Shown: one piece after another, positions 57,501-64,000 of the stretch
How the letters are laid out: each line of letters opens with the position of its first letter
Position numbering within the stretch: position 1 is the stretch's first letter
Source of the DNA: Congzhengia minquanensis
Lineage (GTDB): Bacteria; Bacillota; Clostridia; UBA1381; UBA9506
DNA: 64,000 nt
Assembly (NCBI RefSeq): GCF_014384785.1
Contig: NZ_JACRSU010000001.1
Location: 682,001 to 746,000 of the forward strand
Direction: 5' to 3'
Translations under genes and position numbers: made by a program
Notes under the pieces: model-generated
Seen by the model: only the letters and a program-made list of their open reading frames with translations
What the model was told of the DNA's origin: nothing
Databases searched by the model: none

Positions 57501-60187
57501 TGAATGGGGATTTTATTTTCACCCACATTCAGCGCAATTTCGGAGGAGGCTTTTCCGCTTGCCACCGTTTCATTTCCTACTAAAATCGTACAATTTGCCG
57601 CAGTTGGTTTCACTGTAATCTGGTCGCGCCAGTAATTAACCGTATAGGTGCCCAGCACAAGCGATCCGTTCACGAATACCGGCGTTAGCTCCTCTTCCAA
57701 CGGCATTTCGCCATCCTTGCCGGCCCAGTTATCTTTCTTTCCGCCTGTTGTGGAGGAAGGCGTAATTGCAAACGCCGTCATAGGTCCGCTGGCGGCCGAT
57801 TTATTTACATGAATGGTATATGTGCGCGTCTTCTCCTGCTGTGTGCTGCTTTCAGGCGCAGTTACCGTTATCACAATGGCAGAACTCGTATCTGCTTCGT
57901 CCGGCAGATAGCAAAGGGTTGTGATTGCCTTTCCGCTTGTTGTCAGCGTGCCGCTGTTTGCATCGGCCAGACTTTTGTAATAGGATGTAATTTTAATGTC
58001 TGCGCCTTCCGCGGCCGCTTCGCCTGCAAATTTGAGCGTTCTTATTCCCTTAACATCCAAATGATATTCGTATGTATCCGGGTCAAAAACAAGGCCTGTA
58101 ACAAAATCTGACGAACCTTCTGACGGAGCAGTGACCGATAACGATTTCAGTTTGGTATCATCTTCGGAGGAGATGGGCAAATCAACCACCGTTGGCTCAA
58201 GTCCGCCGTCCGTTACACTGATTGTTCCTGTTTTTGTAATATATCCCTCTTTAGATACTGTATATGTAAATTTTTGTGCACTGCCTGTCGCGCTTGTGTG
58301 CAGCATACAGGTATATCGGTCATAGCCCTCCGGCGCGCCGTCCGTTTTTACAATATATTTATCCTCTACTGCAGCATTGCCATAGTAGCTGTCAGTGAGC
58401 GAAAGCGAAGCGCCTTCGGTAATGTGAAAGGGAACTGTTACTGCTTCAAACGCCGGAATCGTAATTCTATGCGTAATGCTTGTGCGCACTGCAGTATCTG
58501 CTTTTGAAGCAACGGTTGCCGTTAAATCGAAAACAGCATCCTCTTCACCCACATTCGGACGTGTAACCGTTGTAGCCCTTGTTCTTTCATTGATTGTGAA
58601 TGCGTCACTTTTTCCGCTTACGTTTTCGGCTGTCCATTTTATATCGACCGCCGTCGTATTGTAAAGGCCGCATGCGTTCGGCAGCGCCGTGCTCGAACCA
58701 GATTTCTCTCCCAACGCCGAAACCACCGAATTGGCAGAGGCGTTTGAACCAATAATCCGATGAAACGGCAGCTGGCCTGCAACATAGTTAACCAGCTCCT
58801 CCGGAGTTCTTTGCAGTGACTGAACGCTTACACAAAGCTTTGAAATTTCTTCAGAGGATGTCGAACCGACTGTAAACGTCACCTTGTCCAGACGGTTCAT
58901 ATTTTTATTTGCATTGTTTGTAAAGTAATCCTGTGTTATTTCACCGTTGATGTCCATGCCGTCATAGGACAGGCTTTTTAAAGCTCCGGTGCTCCAGTCG
59001 CTATAATTGGTTGTATAGATGTACGGCGTAAAGTCGATTGTTACATCTCGTCCCGTTTCGTAAAGTGCCCAAGCCTTTAAATAAGACAGAACATTGGTAT
59101 ATGTTGTCCCGTTATATTCAAGAGGAAAAATCAGAGGGGTTTTGGTAAGGTTGGCATACTCCGATTTTGAAAACTCTTCATAAATGGAATTTACCGCATC
59201 TTCGTCACTCATCTGCGGAGCGTCGCCTGCAACCGTTACAACGCAGACGGGTGCAATAATCGGGCAGTCTGCAATAAGCTGGTTGCTTCTGAGCGTATGG
59301 TAGCTTTCTTGGTTTTCTTTCCACTCCATGAAGTCCACATACAGAACCTCATCCGCCGGATATGGGCCGTCGCCATAATCCGCTTCTGTATATGCCATCT
59401 GTGTCTCGTATGTACTGAAGTCCATCACACCATATACAGGATTATCCTGCGTGGACATATTCATTAAATTATAATCGGTGACCACATCTTCTGCAAAGCC
59501 TTCGGCAGAAACAGTATAGGTTCCGGCTTCTTCAAAGGACAAGGTCACGTTTCCGTTGCTGTCAGTCGTTTTGCCCTCAATTGCAGAAAAAGTGCCGTTT
59601 TCCCATATGCCGATAGAAATGTTTTCAAGCGCAGTGTCCGCTTTATCCGCGTCTGTCCACGCCATACCGAGATGTCCTTTTAAAATAAGGGAAAATTCCT
59701 CGTTGGCAGTTACCGTTTTTTCTGTTGCATCAAAGAAGGAATACCAGTCCGAATAATACACATTATCCTTGTTTATGGACGCAACAAGCCGGTCTCCGTT
59801 TGCTACGGTATCGACACTTACACCTGTGGCCAAACCCTGATTGTTTACAAAAAACAAAGTGTTTGCGGATTCAATTCCCCACAACTTCCCTACATATCCG
59901 CCGGGTGCAGAATAGCCGTCAGCGGAATGATATGTTTCATGCCCAGCTACAAGCGCTTCTTCATAGCTAAGCTTTCCGTCTCCGTTTCTATCGGTAACGG
60001 TAACCTCTCTGTTTGCCATTGCCTTGCCGTCGTTATCCGCTGCAAGTAAGCCCTGATTGCTTACGGTTAGATACACCGTTGCCTCCGCGGCAGATGCTGA
60101 AACAGCAAATGCCGTTGCGGGAAACATACCTGTCAGCATGGAAAGCGTTAGCAATAAAGCAAGCAGTCCATGTATTTTTCTTTTCAT
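54593..60187 (-). CDS. giant secreted SLH protein with cadherin-like and DUF4430 domains
   Basis: 1864 residues. A signal peptide (about 1-33) is followed by a calcium-loop-like segment DRNGDGKLSYEEAL within a DUF4430-like start region, a long middle with at least three cadherin-like beta-sandwich units (for example LKSLSVTAPSEG, ALSINGKSVALEDG, DLKSLTLTPGDD), a clear DUF4430 domain (AGSTVKYITEMMLNNAG, YISEIDGLGEFDNGPKSGWMYRHNG), a Gly/Ser-rich linker and three SLH repeats at the C terminus. It is secreted and held on the cell wall. The ATG after AAGGAGGAAGAAATC is used; the longer frame runs back into the riboswitch. First gene of the cobalamin operon. Confidence 0.87.
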   Translation of the reverse strand: MKRKIHGLLALLLTLSMLTGMFPATAFAVSASAAEATVYLTVSNQGLLAADNDGKAMANREVTVTDRNGDGKLSYEEALVAGHETYHSADGYSAPGGYVGKLWGIESANTLFFVNNQGLATGVSVDTVANGDRLVASINKDNVYYSDWYSFFDATEKTVTANEEFSLILKGHLGMAWTDADKADTALENISIGIWENGTFSAIEGKTTDSNGNVTLSFEEAGTYTVSAEGFAEDVVTDYNLMNMSTQDNPVYGVMDFSTYETQMAYTEADYGDGPYPADEVLYVDFMEWKENQESYHTLRSNQLIADCPIIAPVCVVTVAGDAPQMSDEDAVNSIYEEFSKSEYANLTKTPLIFPLEYNGTTYTNVLSYLKAWALYETGRDVTIDFTPYIYTTNYSDWSTGALKSLSYDGMDINGEITQDYFTNNANKNMNRLDKVTFTVGSTSSEEISKLCVSVQSLQRTPEELVNYVAGQLPFHRIIGSNASANSVVSALGEKSGSSTALPNACGLYNTTAVDIKWTAENVSGKSDAFTINERTRATTVTRPNVGEEDAVFDLTATVASKADTAVRTSITHRITIPAFEAVTVPFHITEGASLSLTDSYYGNAAVEDKYIVKTDGAPEGYDRYTCMLHTSATGSAQKFTYTVSKEGYITKTGTISVTDGGLEPTVVDLPISSEDDTKLKSLSVTAPSEGSSDFVTGLVFDPDTYEYHLDVKGIRTLKFAGEAAAEGADIKITSYYKSLADANSGTLTTSGKAITTLCYLPDEADTSSAIVITVTAPESSTQQEKTRTYTIHVNKSAASGPMTAFAITPSSTTGGKKDNWAGKDGEMPLEEELTPVFVNGSLVLGTYTVNYWRDQITVKPTAANCTILVGNETVASGKASSEIALNVGENKIPIQITDENDVVTEYTLTVYRKSQLDITAVEIENGALNTEFGENGSNRTGNGRFSNDSDTLRLKFDTNVAQDEEVDIRIALKDQSYTGKAGEFINVPVKDMDTAMLYVWLYRTVDGVKEGQVYIINMSRMPADSPSSVASYLPAPGQFVNQPIYANPNATLAGKQAVTLGAFGGNIVYRYDTPIENNPMNPYGIDFIVEGNAFTNADGTSSQSASEPAAVMVSQDGEHWYELAGSEYYDANTVHNLTVTYTNPDPSFAGAVHVPWTDNQGGSGTILTNDHHTQPYYPNPAVYQSFQNGIGKNDTYTDKSVSFTGTKTAGAVYPAFGYADNHAAGDDSNSPAANPKGNTAANPYIENHYAVYNGDGFDLDWAVDGEGNPVKLDSISYIKIYNPWLYDGGATGEKSPEILQVLRAAPAEEAVGKTAGLAALSINGKSVALEDGTFTYEVDAEGANSLTVTPTATNAEANIYVSNQRVGSGASTKAFTAVEKLRIIVQEEKKEPAIYLLNLTNVKAGESNADLKSLTLTPGDDVKTPDENGKLAFSVSNLVKSIRFAPEMNYQQATAVLTGENIEDIALQNKTSSPAIAVSVGENHFILTVTSADQSETKSYSVTVNRAGSGSSSEQDTIDVKFSLTGDKLHYDKETGSNTGKHTDPVWIKSQSVNIPAGSTVKYITEMMLNNAGLDYISDGIYISEIDGLGEFDNGPKSGWMYRHNGKIANEGYATRVLSESDQIEWFYTDDYTKEKDYEEWDPDEEEGTGGGSGGGSGSGSGHRGNGTNVVSPEEPDKTDQTFRDVPESHWAAAYIKDLADKKLINGKSETEFAPEDNITRAEFAAILSRMSGDDLPAADSFFIDVANDAWYAANVTWAVTAGVVKGVSETEFAPDANITRQDMAVMIERYAAYKAYTFAAENEAERFADENEIAEYAKNAVSTMQQAGIISGMGDNTFAPLLFATRAQAAKMLGVLLVDMNK

Positions 60188-60216
60188 GATTTCTTCCTCC
60201 TTAGAATGAATAGAAT

Positions 60217-60258
60217 AAAAAAACTGTGATACCAAATGAAATCCATCTGGTATCACAG
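60217..60258 (-). terminator. riboswitch-controlled terminator
   Basis: Minus strand: 11-bp stem (CTGTGATACCA with TGGTATCACAG), loop, then a run of seven T. It stands between the aptamer and the first gene. Its 5' arm can also pair upstream (TCACAG with CTGTGA, 60253-60272), giving a competing antiterminator. Confidence 0.88.
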
Positions 60259-60344
60259 CTGTTTTTCTGTGATTTCGTACTTTTTTGCGCACGCAAAAAA
60301 AGCTATCGTACCTATGCCCTATTCGGCAAACACGGTTCGACATC

Positions 60345-60525
60345 AATGCAGGTCTTCTGACTCATGCTTTATAGAGCAATCGCTCTGCGTTTTATGCTTT
60401 GCCTTCCCAGTTTCCCAGTGACCGGTTTTCACCGTTAAGCATAAAACATTCGGCATTTACAGCAGCAGTACTGTTCAGGGTTCTAACCTGATTCCCTTTT
60501 CACCGCATAAAGCTGCACGCAATAT
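60345..60525 (-). promoter_or_regulatory. cobalamin riboswitch
   Basis: Minus strand. The B12 box reads GAGTCAGAAGACCTGC (60348-60365 region); upstream parts include GCTGCTGTAAATGCCGAA, GGTGAAAACCGGTCACTGGG and GGGAAGGC, in the order of the cobalamin aptamer, and the 5' arm GTGCAGCTTTATGCGGTGAAAAGGG. A terminator with an alternative antiterminator follows, so control is by transcription attenuation; ligand binding should switch the operon off. Confidence 0.93.
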
Positions 60526-60562
60526 GCGACACATCATACGAATATTGAATTGTCAATTTATT

Positions 60563-60591
60563 ATTTTACTCCATAAATTTCATCTTGTCAA
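60563..60591 (-). promoter_or_regulatory. sigma-A promoter of the cobalamin operon
   Basis: Minus strand TTGACA, 17-bp spacer, TAAAAT, ahead of the riboswitch. Confidence 0.82.
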
Positions 60592-60644
60592 TACAATACA
60601 AGTTTTTTCATAAAAAGAAAATATTATAAAAAATACATAAAGCG

Positions 60645-60674
60645 TTGCAATTTGGCGAACAGGAGTGCTATAAT
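60645..60674 (+). promoter_or_regulatory. sigma-A promoter of the sia-like operon
   Basis: TTGCAA, 18-bp spacer, TATAAT, 29 bp before the phosphatase start codon. Divergent from the cobalamin promoter. Confidence 0.75.
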
Positions 60675-60703
60675 GAGTTTAATACACAAAGGGGGGACGC
60701 TCT

Positions 60704-62638
60704 ATGCAAAAGATATTCATGAAATATTTTTTGGTGATTATGGTTGTTACAGTTGGCATTACGCTGGCGGGCAATTTTTTTATTCAAAAGCAGTTCGCCC
60801 AAAAAAAAGCGGAGCAAAAAGCCGCAGATTATGTGACGCAGATTGTAGACAGGCTAACCGCCAACGACAAAGTAATAGGCAATTTGGTAAACAGCCTGAA
60901 TGAAAATTATATTGCCAGGGCCAGGGCGCTGGGAGAAATTATTGCCCAGAACCCAAAGATTTTAGATAGCTTCGACGAGCTGAACCGGCTGACCGATGTT
61001 TTGCAAGTGGACGAAATTCATGTGATTGACAAAAACAGAATTTTAAGATGGGGAACGGTTCCGGAGTATCATGGCATGGACTTTGATTCCACAGACCAGA
61101 CGCGGCCCTTTTTAGACGGTATAACAGACAAAACCTTTGCGCTGGCCCAGGAACCCCGCCCAAACGGATATGAGGGGAAGCTGTTTCAATATATCGGCGT
61201 GGCCCGGCAGGACGAGCCGGGTGTTGTTCAGGTGGGTGTACGGCCCCAGGTGCTAGACGAGGCACTGAAAAATAACCAGATAAATGTGGTAATTGACAAT
61301 TTTAATGTTCCCGACGGAACCAACGTTACGGTGTTCGACCCATCAGCTCAAACGGTTGTGGGAGATACGAACAGCCGCCTGATTGGAAAAACCTTTTCCG
61401 ACTTAGGAGTGAAAGACGCCGCCTTGCAAACCGCGCAGGACGCACAGGACGGGAAACAAGACCCGAATGGAGTATGGCTTTCCCGCAGCGGAGAACGGGT
61501 TTTCGCCGTGTATGCCCCAGTGCGCAACTATTTGGCAGAGGTAAGCTTTTCCCGGGCGAGCCTGATGAACGAACGGAAAAACCAGAGCATTGCGGCAGCG
61601 GTTAGCAGCGTGCTGCTGGGGTTCATTATCATTCTTTCAATTTATGTGCTGTTAAAGCGAAAAATTATTCACGACATAGACATTGTAAACGCAGGGCTAA
61701 GCGCCATTTCCGACGGAAACCTGGACGTGGCGGTAAAAGTGAATTCCACGCCGGAGTTTGTCGCCCTTGCCGGGGGCATTCACAAAATGGCTGCGGCAAT
61801 TAAAATGCAGATGGGCGAGATTGTGGAACAGTCGGAGCAGCTGAAAAATCAGGCCCGCACTTTAAAAGAAAACAATTTGAGCATTATGTCCAGCATGAAC
61901 TATGCAAGGAAAATTCAAAACACACTGCTCCCGCCGCGTCAGGCATTTGACGCTGTTTTTCAGGACTGCGGCATTTTCTGGAAACCCCGGGACTTGGTGG
62001 GCGGCGATATTTACTGGCTGAAACAGTTTGAAACCGGCGCGGTGCTTTGCCTGTGCGACTGCACGGGCCACGGAACGCCCGGCGCGCTGCTGTCCATGAT
62101 TGTGGTGACGGCGCTGGACGCTTTGGTAACCGAGCAAAACTGCGGCGACACGGCCCAGGTGTTATATGCTCTCGACCGGCGGCTTGCCGGCAGCTTAAAC
62201 GCTGGGAAAAACATCGGTGCCGGCGACATTCGCGACGGCGCAGATATTGCGGTTTTCTTTATTGGAAATGATGGAAATATCCGCCTGTCGTCTGCACGGA
62301 TCCACGTGTTTGTGTGCCGCGGGGAAGATGTTAAAACGATTAAGGGACAGCGAATTACCATAGGCGATGGAAGCATTTCCGGCGCAGAGCAAATTGAAAC
62401 CATCATTATTGAGGCCGGAAACGGCTGCGAGTGTTTTGCAGCAACGGACGGGCTGTTTGAGCAGGTGGGGGGAGAGAAAAAACTTCCCTTTGGATATTCC
62501 AAATTCCGCGAGACGGTGAAAAAAAATTATGGTGCACCTTGCCAAAATACGGTGGACAGCGTGTGGGCAGCGCTTGAGCGCTATATGGGCGGCGAAACCC
62601 AGCGGGACGACATCACGCTGATTGGCTTTAAACTTTAA
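60704..62638 (+). CDS. SiaA-like membrane PP2C/SpoIIE phosphatase
   Basis: 644 residues. Two membrane segments (about 7-28 and 305-328) enclose an extracellular sensor region of about 270 residues (dCache-like). A HAMP-type linker (about 330-385) leads to a PP2C/SpoIIE phosphatase domain: DLVGGDIYW, CDCTGHGTPGALLS and the closing QRDDITLIGFK supply the metal-binding Asp residues. In Pseudomonas the SiaA phosphatase dephosphorylates SiaC in response to an outside signal. The next two genes resemble SiaB and SiaC. GGGGGG-type site precedes the ATG. Confidence 0.88.
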   Translation: MQKIFMKYFLVIMVVTVGITLAGNFFIQKQFAQKKAEQKAADYVTQIVDRLTANDKVIGNLVNSLNENYIARARALGEIIAQNPKILDSFDELNRLTDVLQVDEIHVIDKNRILRWGTVPEYHGMDFDSTDQTRPFLDGITDKTFALAQEPRPNGYEGKLFQYIGVARQDEPGVVQVGVRPQVLDEALKNNQINVVIDNFNVPDGTNVTVFDPSAQTVVGDTNSRLIGKTFSDLGVKDAALQTAQDAQDGKQDPNGVWLSRSGERVFAVYAPVRNYLAEVSFSRASLMNERKNQSIAAAVSSVLLGFIIILSIYVLLKRKIIHDIDIVNAGLSAISDGNLDVAVKVNSTPEFVALAGGIHKMAAAIKMQMGEIVEQSEQLKNQARTLKENNLSIMSSMNYARKIQNTLLPPRQAFDAVFQDCGIFWKPRDLVGGDIYWLKQFETGAVLCLCDCTGHGTPGALLSMIVVTALDALVTEQNCGDTAQVLYALDRRLAGSLNAGKNIGAGDIRDGADIAVFFIGNDGNIRLSSARIHVFVCRGEDVKTIKGQRITIGDGSISGAEQIETIIIEAGNGCECFAATDGLFEQVGGEKKLPFGYSKFRETVKKNYGAPCQNTVDSVWAALERYMGGETQRDDITLIGFKL

Positions 62639-62710
62639 AGTGTATTTAACCGTACGAACGGAGCGGGAGAAATAAATTGACCTTTTTAAGCTTTAGGGAG
62701 GATCGCTTTT

Positions 62711-63274
62711 ATGATTGATAACCTGTATGACTGTTACAAAATGGTGCAGGAAAACCACATCTGTTTCATTTATAACGGCCCCATCTGGGCCGACGGCGTT
62801 GAGGGCATTGGCCAGACGCTGAGAAAGCGCCTGGAGTTCGAAGAGCTGCCGGTGGTTACTGCTCATTCTGTCTTCTCCATCTTTGTGGAGCAGATGTTTA
62901 ACATTCTTTACTACGCTGCAGACAAAGAACTTTTGCTTGATGAAGCCACGGGGAAACAATTTCAGGTTGCTTCCGGCGTGTTTATGCTGGGAATTCGGGA
63001 CAAGCAGTATTACATACAATGCAGTAATAAAATAAAAAACAGCCAGGTTGAAGCAATGAAGAAAAGAATTGATTATTTAAACACCCTGGACAAACAGGAA
63101 CTGCGCAAAATCTACCGGGAAAAGATACGCGCTGAAAACGACGACCCGGACAGCCAGGGGGCCGGCATTGGGCTGATTGAAATTGCCCGCAGAGCCAGCT
63201 CAAAAATTGAGTATCGTTTTACGCCTTTAGATAGCGGCGATACGTTCTTTACATTGTTTGTGACGGTTGACTAA
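62711..63274 (+). CDS. SiaB-family protein kinase (DUF6272)
   Basis: 187 residues. An HATPase-like fold without the classical long histidine kinase core: SIFVEQMFNILYYAADKE would be the N-box region and GAGIGLIEIARRASSKIEYRF the G-box-like lid. Such proteins phosphorylate the SiaC partner. GGGAGG precedes the ATG. 72 bp after the phosphatase gene, 17 bp before the SiaC-like gene. Confidence 0.85.
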   Translation: MIDNLYDCYKMVQENHICFIYNGPIWADGVEGIGQTLRKRLEFEELPVVTAHSVFSIFVEQMFNILYYAADKELLLDEATGKQFQVASGVFMLGIRDKQYYIQCSNKIKNSQVEAMKKRIDYLNTLDKQELRKIYREKIRAENDDPDSQGAGIGLIEIARRASSKIEYRFTPLDSGDTFFTLFVTVD

Positions 63275-63291
63275 ATAAGGAGGATGGATGA

Positions 63292-63672
63292 ATGTATCGG
63301 TTAGAATTGGAGAAAACCGGCTCAACGCCGTATATTTTAATTGACGAGGAAAAGGGATATATGCATTTTCAGGGAGAATGCTTTCACGAAAATGTGACGG
63401 AGTTTTTTCAGGATATCACCGGGTGGCTGAAATCATTTTTGGAAAGCGATTTTGAACAATTTGTGTTCGACTGTGAGCTAAAATATTTTAACAGCTCCAC
63501 TGCAAAACTGCTTTTAAACATGTTTTTAATGATGGAAAACGCCGCGAAAAACGGAAAAAACGTAACGGTGAACTGGATTGCGGCGGCGGACAGCGAAATT
63601 AACATAGAGTGCGGCGAAGATTTTGCCGCCGAGGTAAGAGAGCTAAACTTTCACATTGTGCTGCACGATTAG
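63292..63672 (+). CDS. SiaC-like phosphoprotein (DUF1987)
   Basis: 126 residues. DUF1987 pattern: TPYILIDEEKGYMHFQGECFHENV and FDCELKYFNSSTAKLLLNMF, where the SST segment is the likely phosphorylation site, switched by the upstream kinase and phosphatase. In Pseudomonas SiaC binds the diguanylate cyclase SiaD; no diguanylate cyclase gene is seen in the window. AAGGAGG precedes the ATG. Confidence 0.87.
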   Translation: MYRLELEKTGSTPYILIDEEKGYMHFQGECFHENVTEFFQDITGWLKSFLESDFEQFVFDCELKYFNSSTAKLLLNMFLMMENAAKNGKNVTVNWIAAADSEINIECGEDFAAEVRELNFHIVLHD

Positions 63673-63684
63673 GAGGAGATTATC

Positions 63685-64000
63685 ATGGCAGACTGGAACG
63701 CAGATCAATATTTAAAATTCCGCGCCCAAAGAACACAGCCGGCGGTTGATTTGGCCGAAAAAATTGGGCTTGCAAATCCTGAAACCATTTTAGACATTGG
63801 TTGCGGGCCGGGCAACAGCACGGCTGTTTTGCGCAAAAAATATCCCAATGCCAAAATTCTTGGGATTGATGTTTCGGAGAATATGATTGAAACCGCAAAA
63901 AAAACATATCCCGACATAGAGTTTTTACTTTTAGACGCGGGAAAGGATTTAGATAAACTTAACAGAACGTTCGACGCGGCGTTTTCCAACGCCTGTATTC
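63685..64000 (+). CDS. trans-aconitate 2-methyltransferase-like protein, 5' part
   Basis: The first 105 residues are visible; the gene runs off the right edge. It begins MADWNADQYLKFRAQRTQPA, typical of trans-aconitate methyltransferases, with the SAM motif ILDIGCGPGNSTAVL and ILGIDVSENMIETAKK. It would methylate trans-aconitate; a related small-acid substrate is possible. AGGAGGAG precedes the ATG, 12 bp after the SiaC-like gene. Confidence 0.88.
   Translation, partial: MADWNADQYLKFRAQRTQPAVDLAEKIGLANPETILDIGCGPGNSTAVLRKKYPNAKILGIDVSENMIETAKKTYPDIEFLLLDAGKDLDKLNRTFDAAFSNACI

Noticed and set aside
60188..60346. Extension of the giant SLH protein frame by 53 codons upstream
   Set aside because: The extension runs through the terminator and the end of the riboswitch, has no binding site, and the signal peptide starts at the later ATG that follows AAGGAGG.

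Overview
The window looks like chromosomal DNA of a low-to-mid GC Gram-positive anaerobe of the class Clostridia. The evidence is strong AGGAGG ribosome binding sites, TTGACA/TATAAT promoters, S-layer-homology (SLH) wall proteins, energy-coupling-factor (ECF) transporters, a zinc-type S14, a KOW protein beside infA, and a complete S10-spc-alpha ribosomal operon. No species can be named from the sequence alone.

Layout. 1-823: a Phd/Doc toxin-antitoxin pair (toxin cut by the window edge) and a small unknown gene. 898-17034: one long minus-strand operon from rpsJ to rplQ with secY, adk, map, infA and rpoA, starting from a sigma-A promoter at about 17005-17034 behind a roughly 300-nt untranslated leader, and ending at a bidirectional terminator at 826-860. 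17153-20879: a small unknown gene, a pseudouridine synthase, an iron-sulfur aldo/keto reductase and a luxS-mtnN pair. About 21119-30270: a 9-kb genomic island carrying a type I restriction-modification system (hsdR, hsdM, hsdS), a second hsdS in inverted orientation and a tyrosine recombinase. The island splits a sugar phosphate isomerase gene, whose two halves lie on either side of it. 31064-48355: metabolic and transport genes (ribokinase, iron alcohol dehydrogenase, a BNR-propeller/AraC fusion regulator, GH36 alpha-galactosidase, a beta-lactamase-fold hydrolase, an MFS transporter, an ECF S component with a P1 peptidase, a copper-amine-oxidase-like surface protein, tRNA-Leu, and a Crp/rhodanese/CoA-disulfide-reductase cluster). 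48425-60591: a minus-strand operon under a cobalamin riboswitch. 60645-64000: a SiaA-SiaB-SiaC-like partner-switch module and a partial methyltransferase.

The two most interesting systems are these. (1) The cobalamin-riboswitch operon encodes a 1864-residue SLH protein with DUF4430-type domain(s), an alpha/alpha-barrel protein with SLH repeats, a membrane-anchored DUF4430 protein, an EcfT, and one polypeptide that fuses two ECF ATPases to an S component. The alpha-barrel and DUF4430 parts correspond to the two halves of animal transcobalamin/intrinsic factor, so the operon looks like a split, wall-anchored B12 capture and import machine. (2) The island holds an invertible hsdS locus: a 61-bp perfect inverted repeat at the 5' ends and a 31-bp perfect inverted repeat at the centres of the two hsdS copies could reassort the two recognition domains into four specificities, with a recombinase gene next to it.
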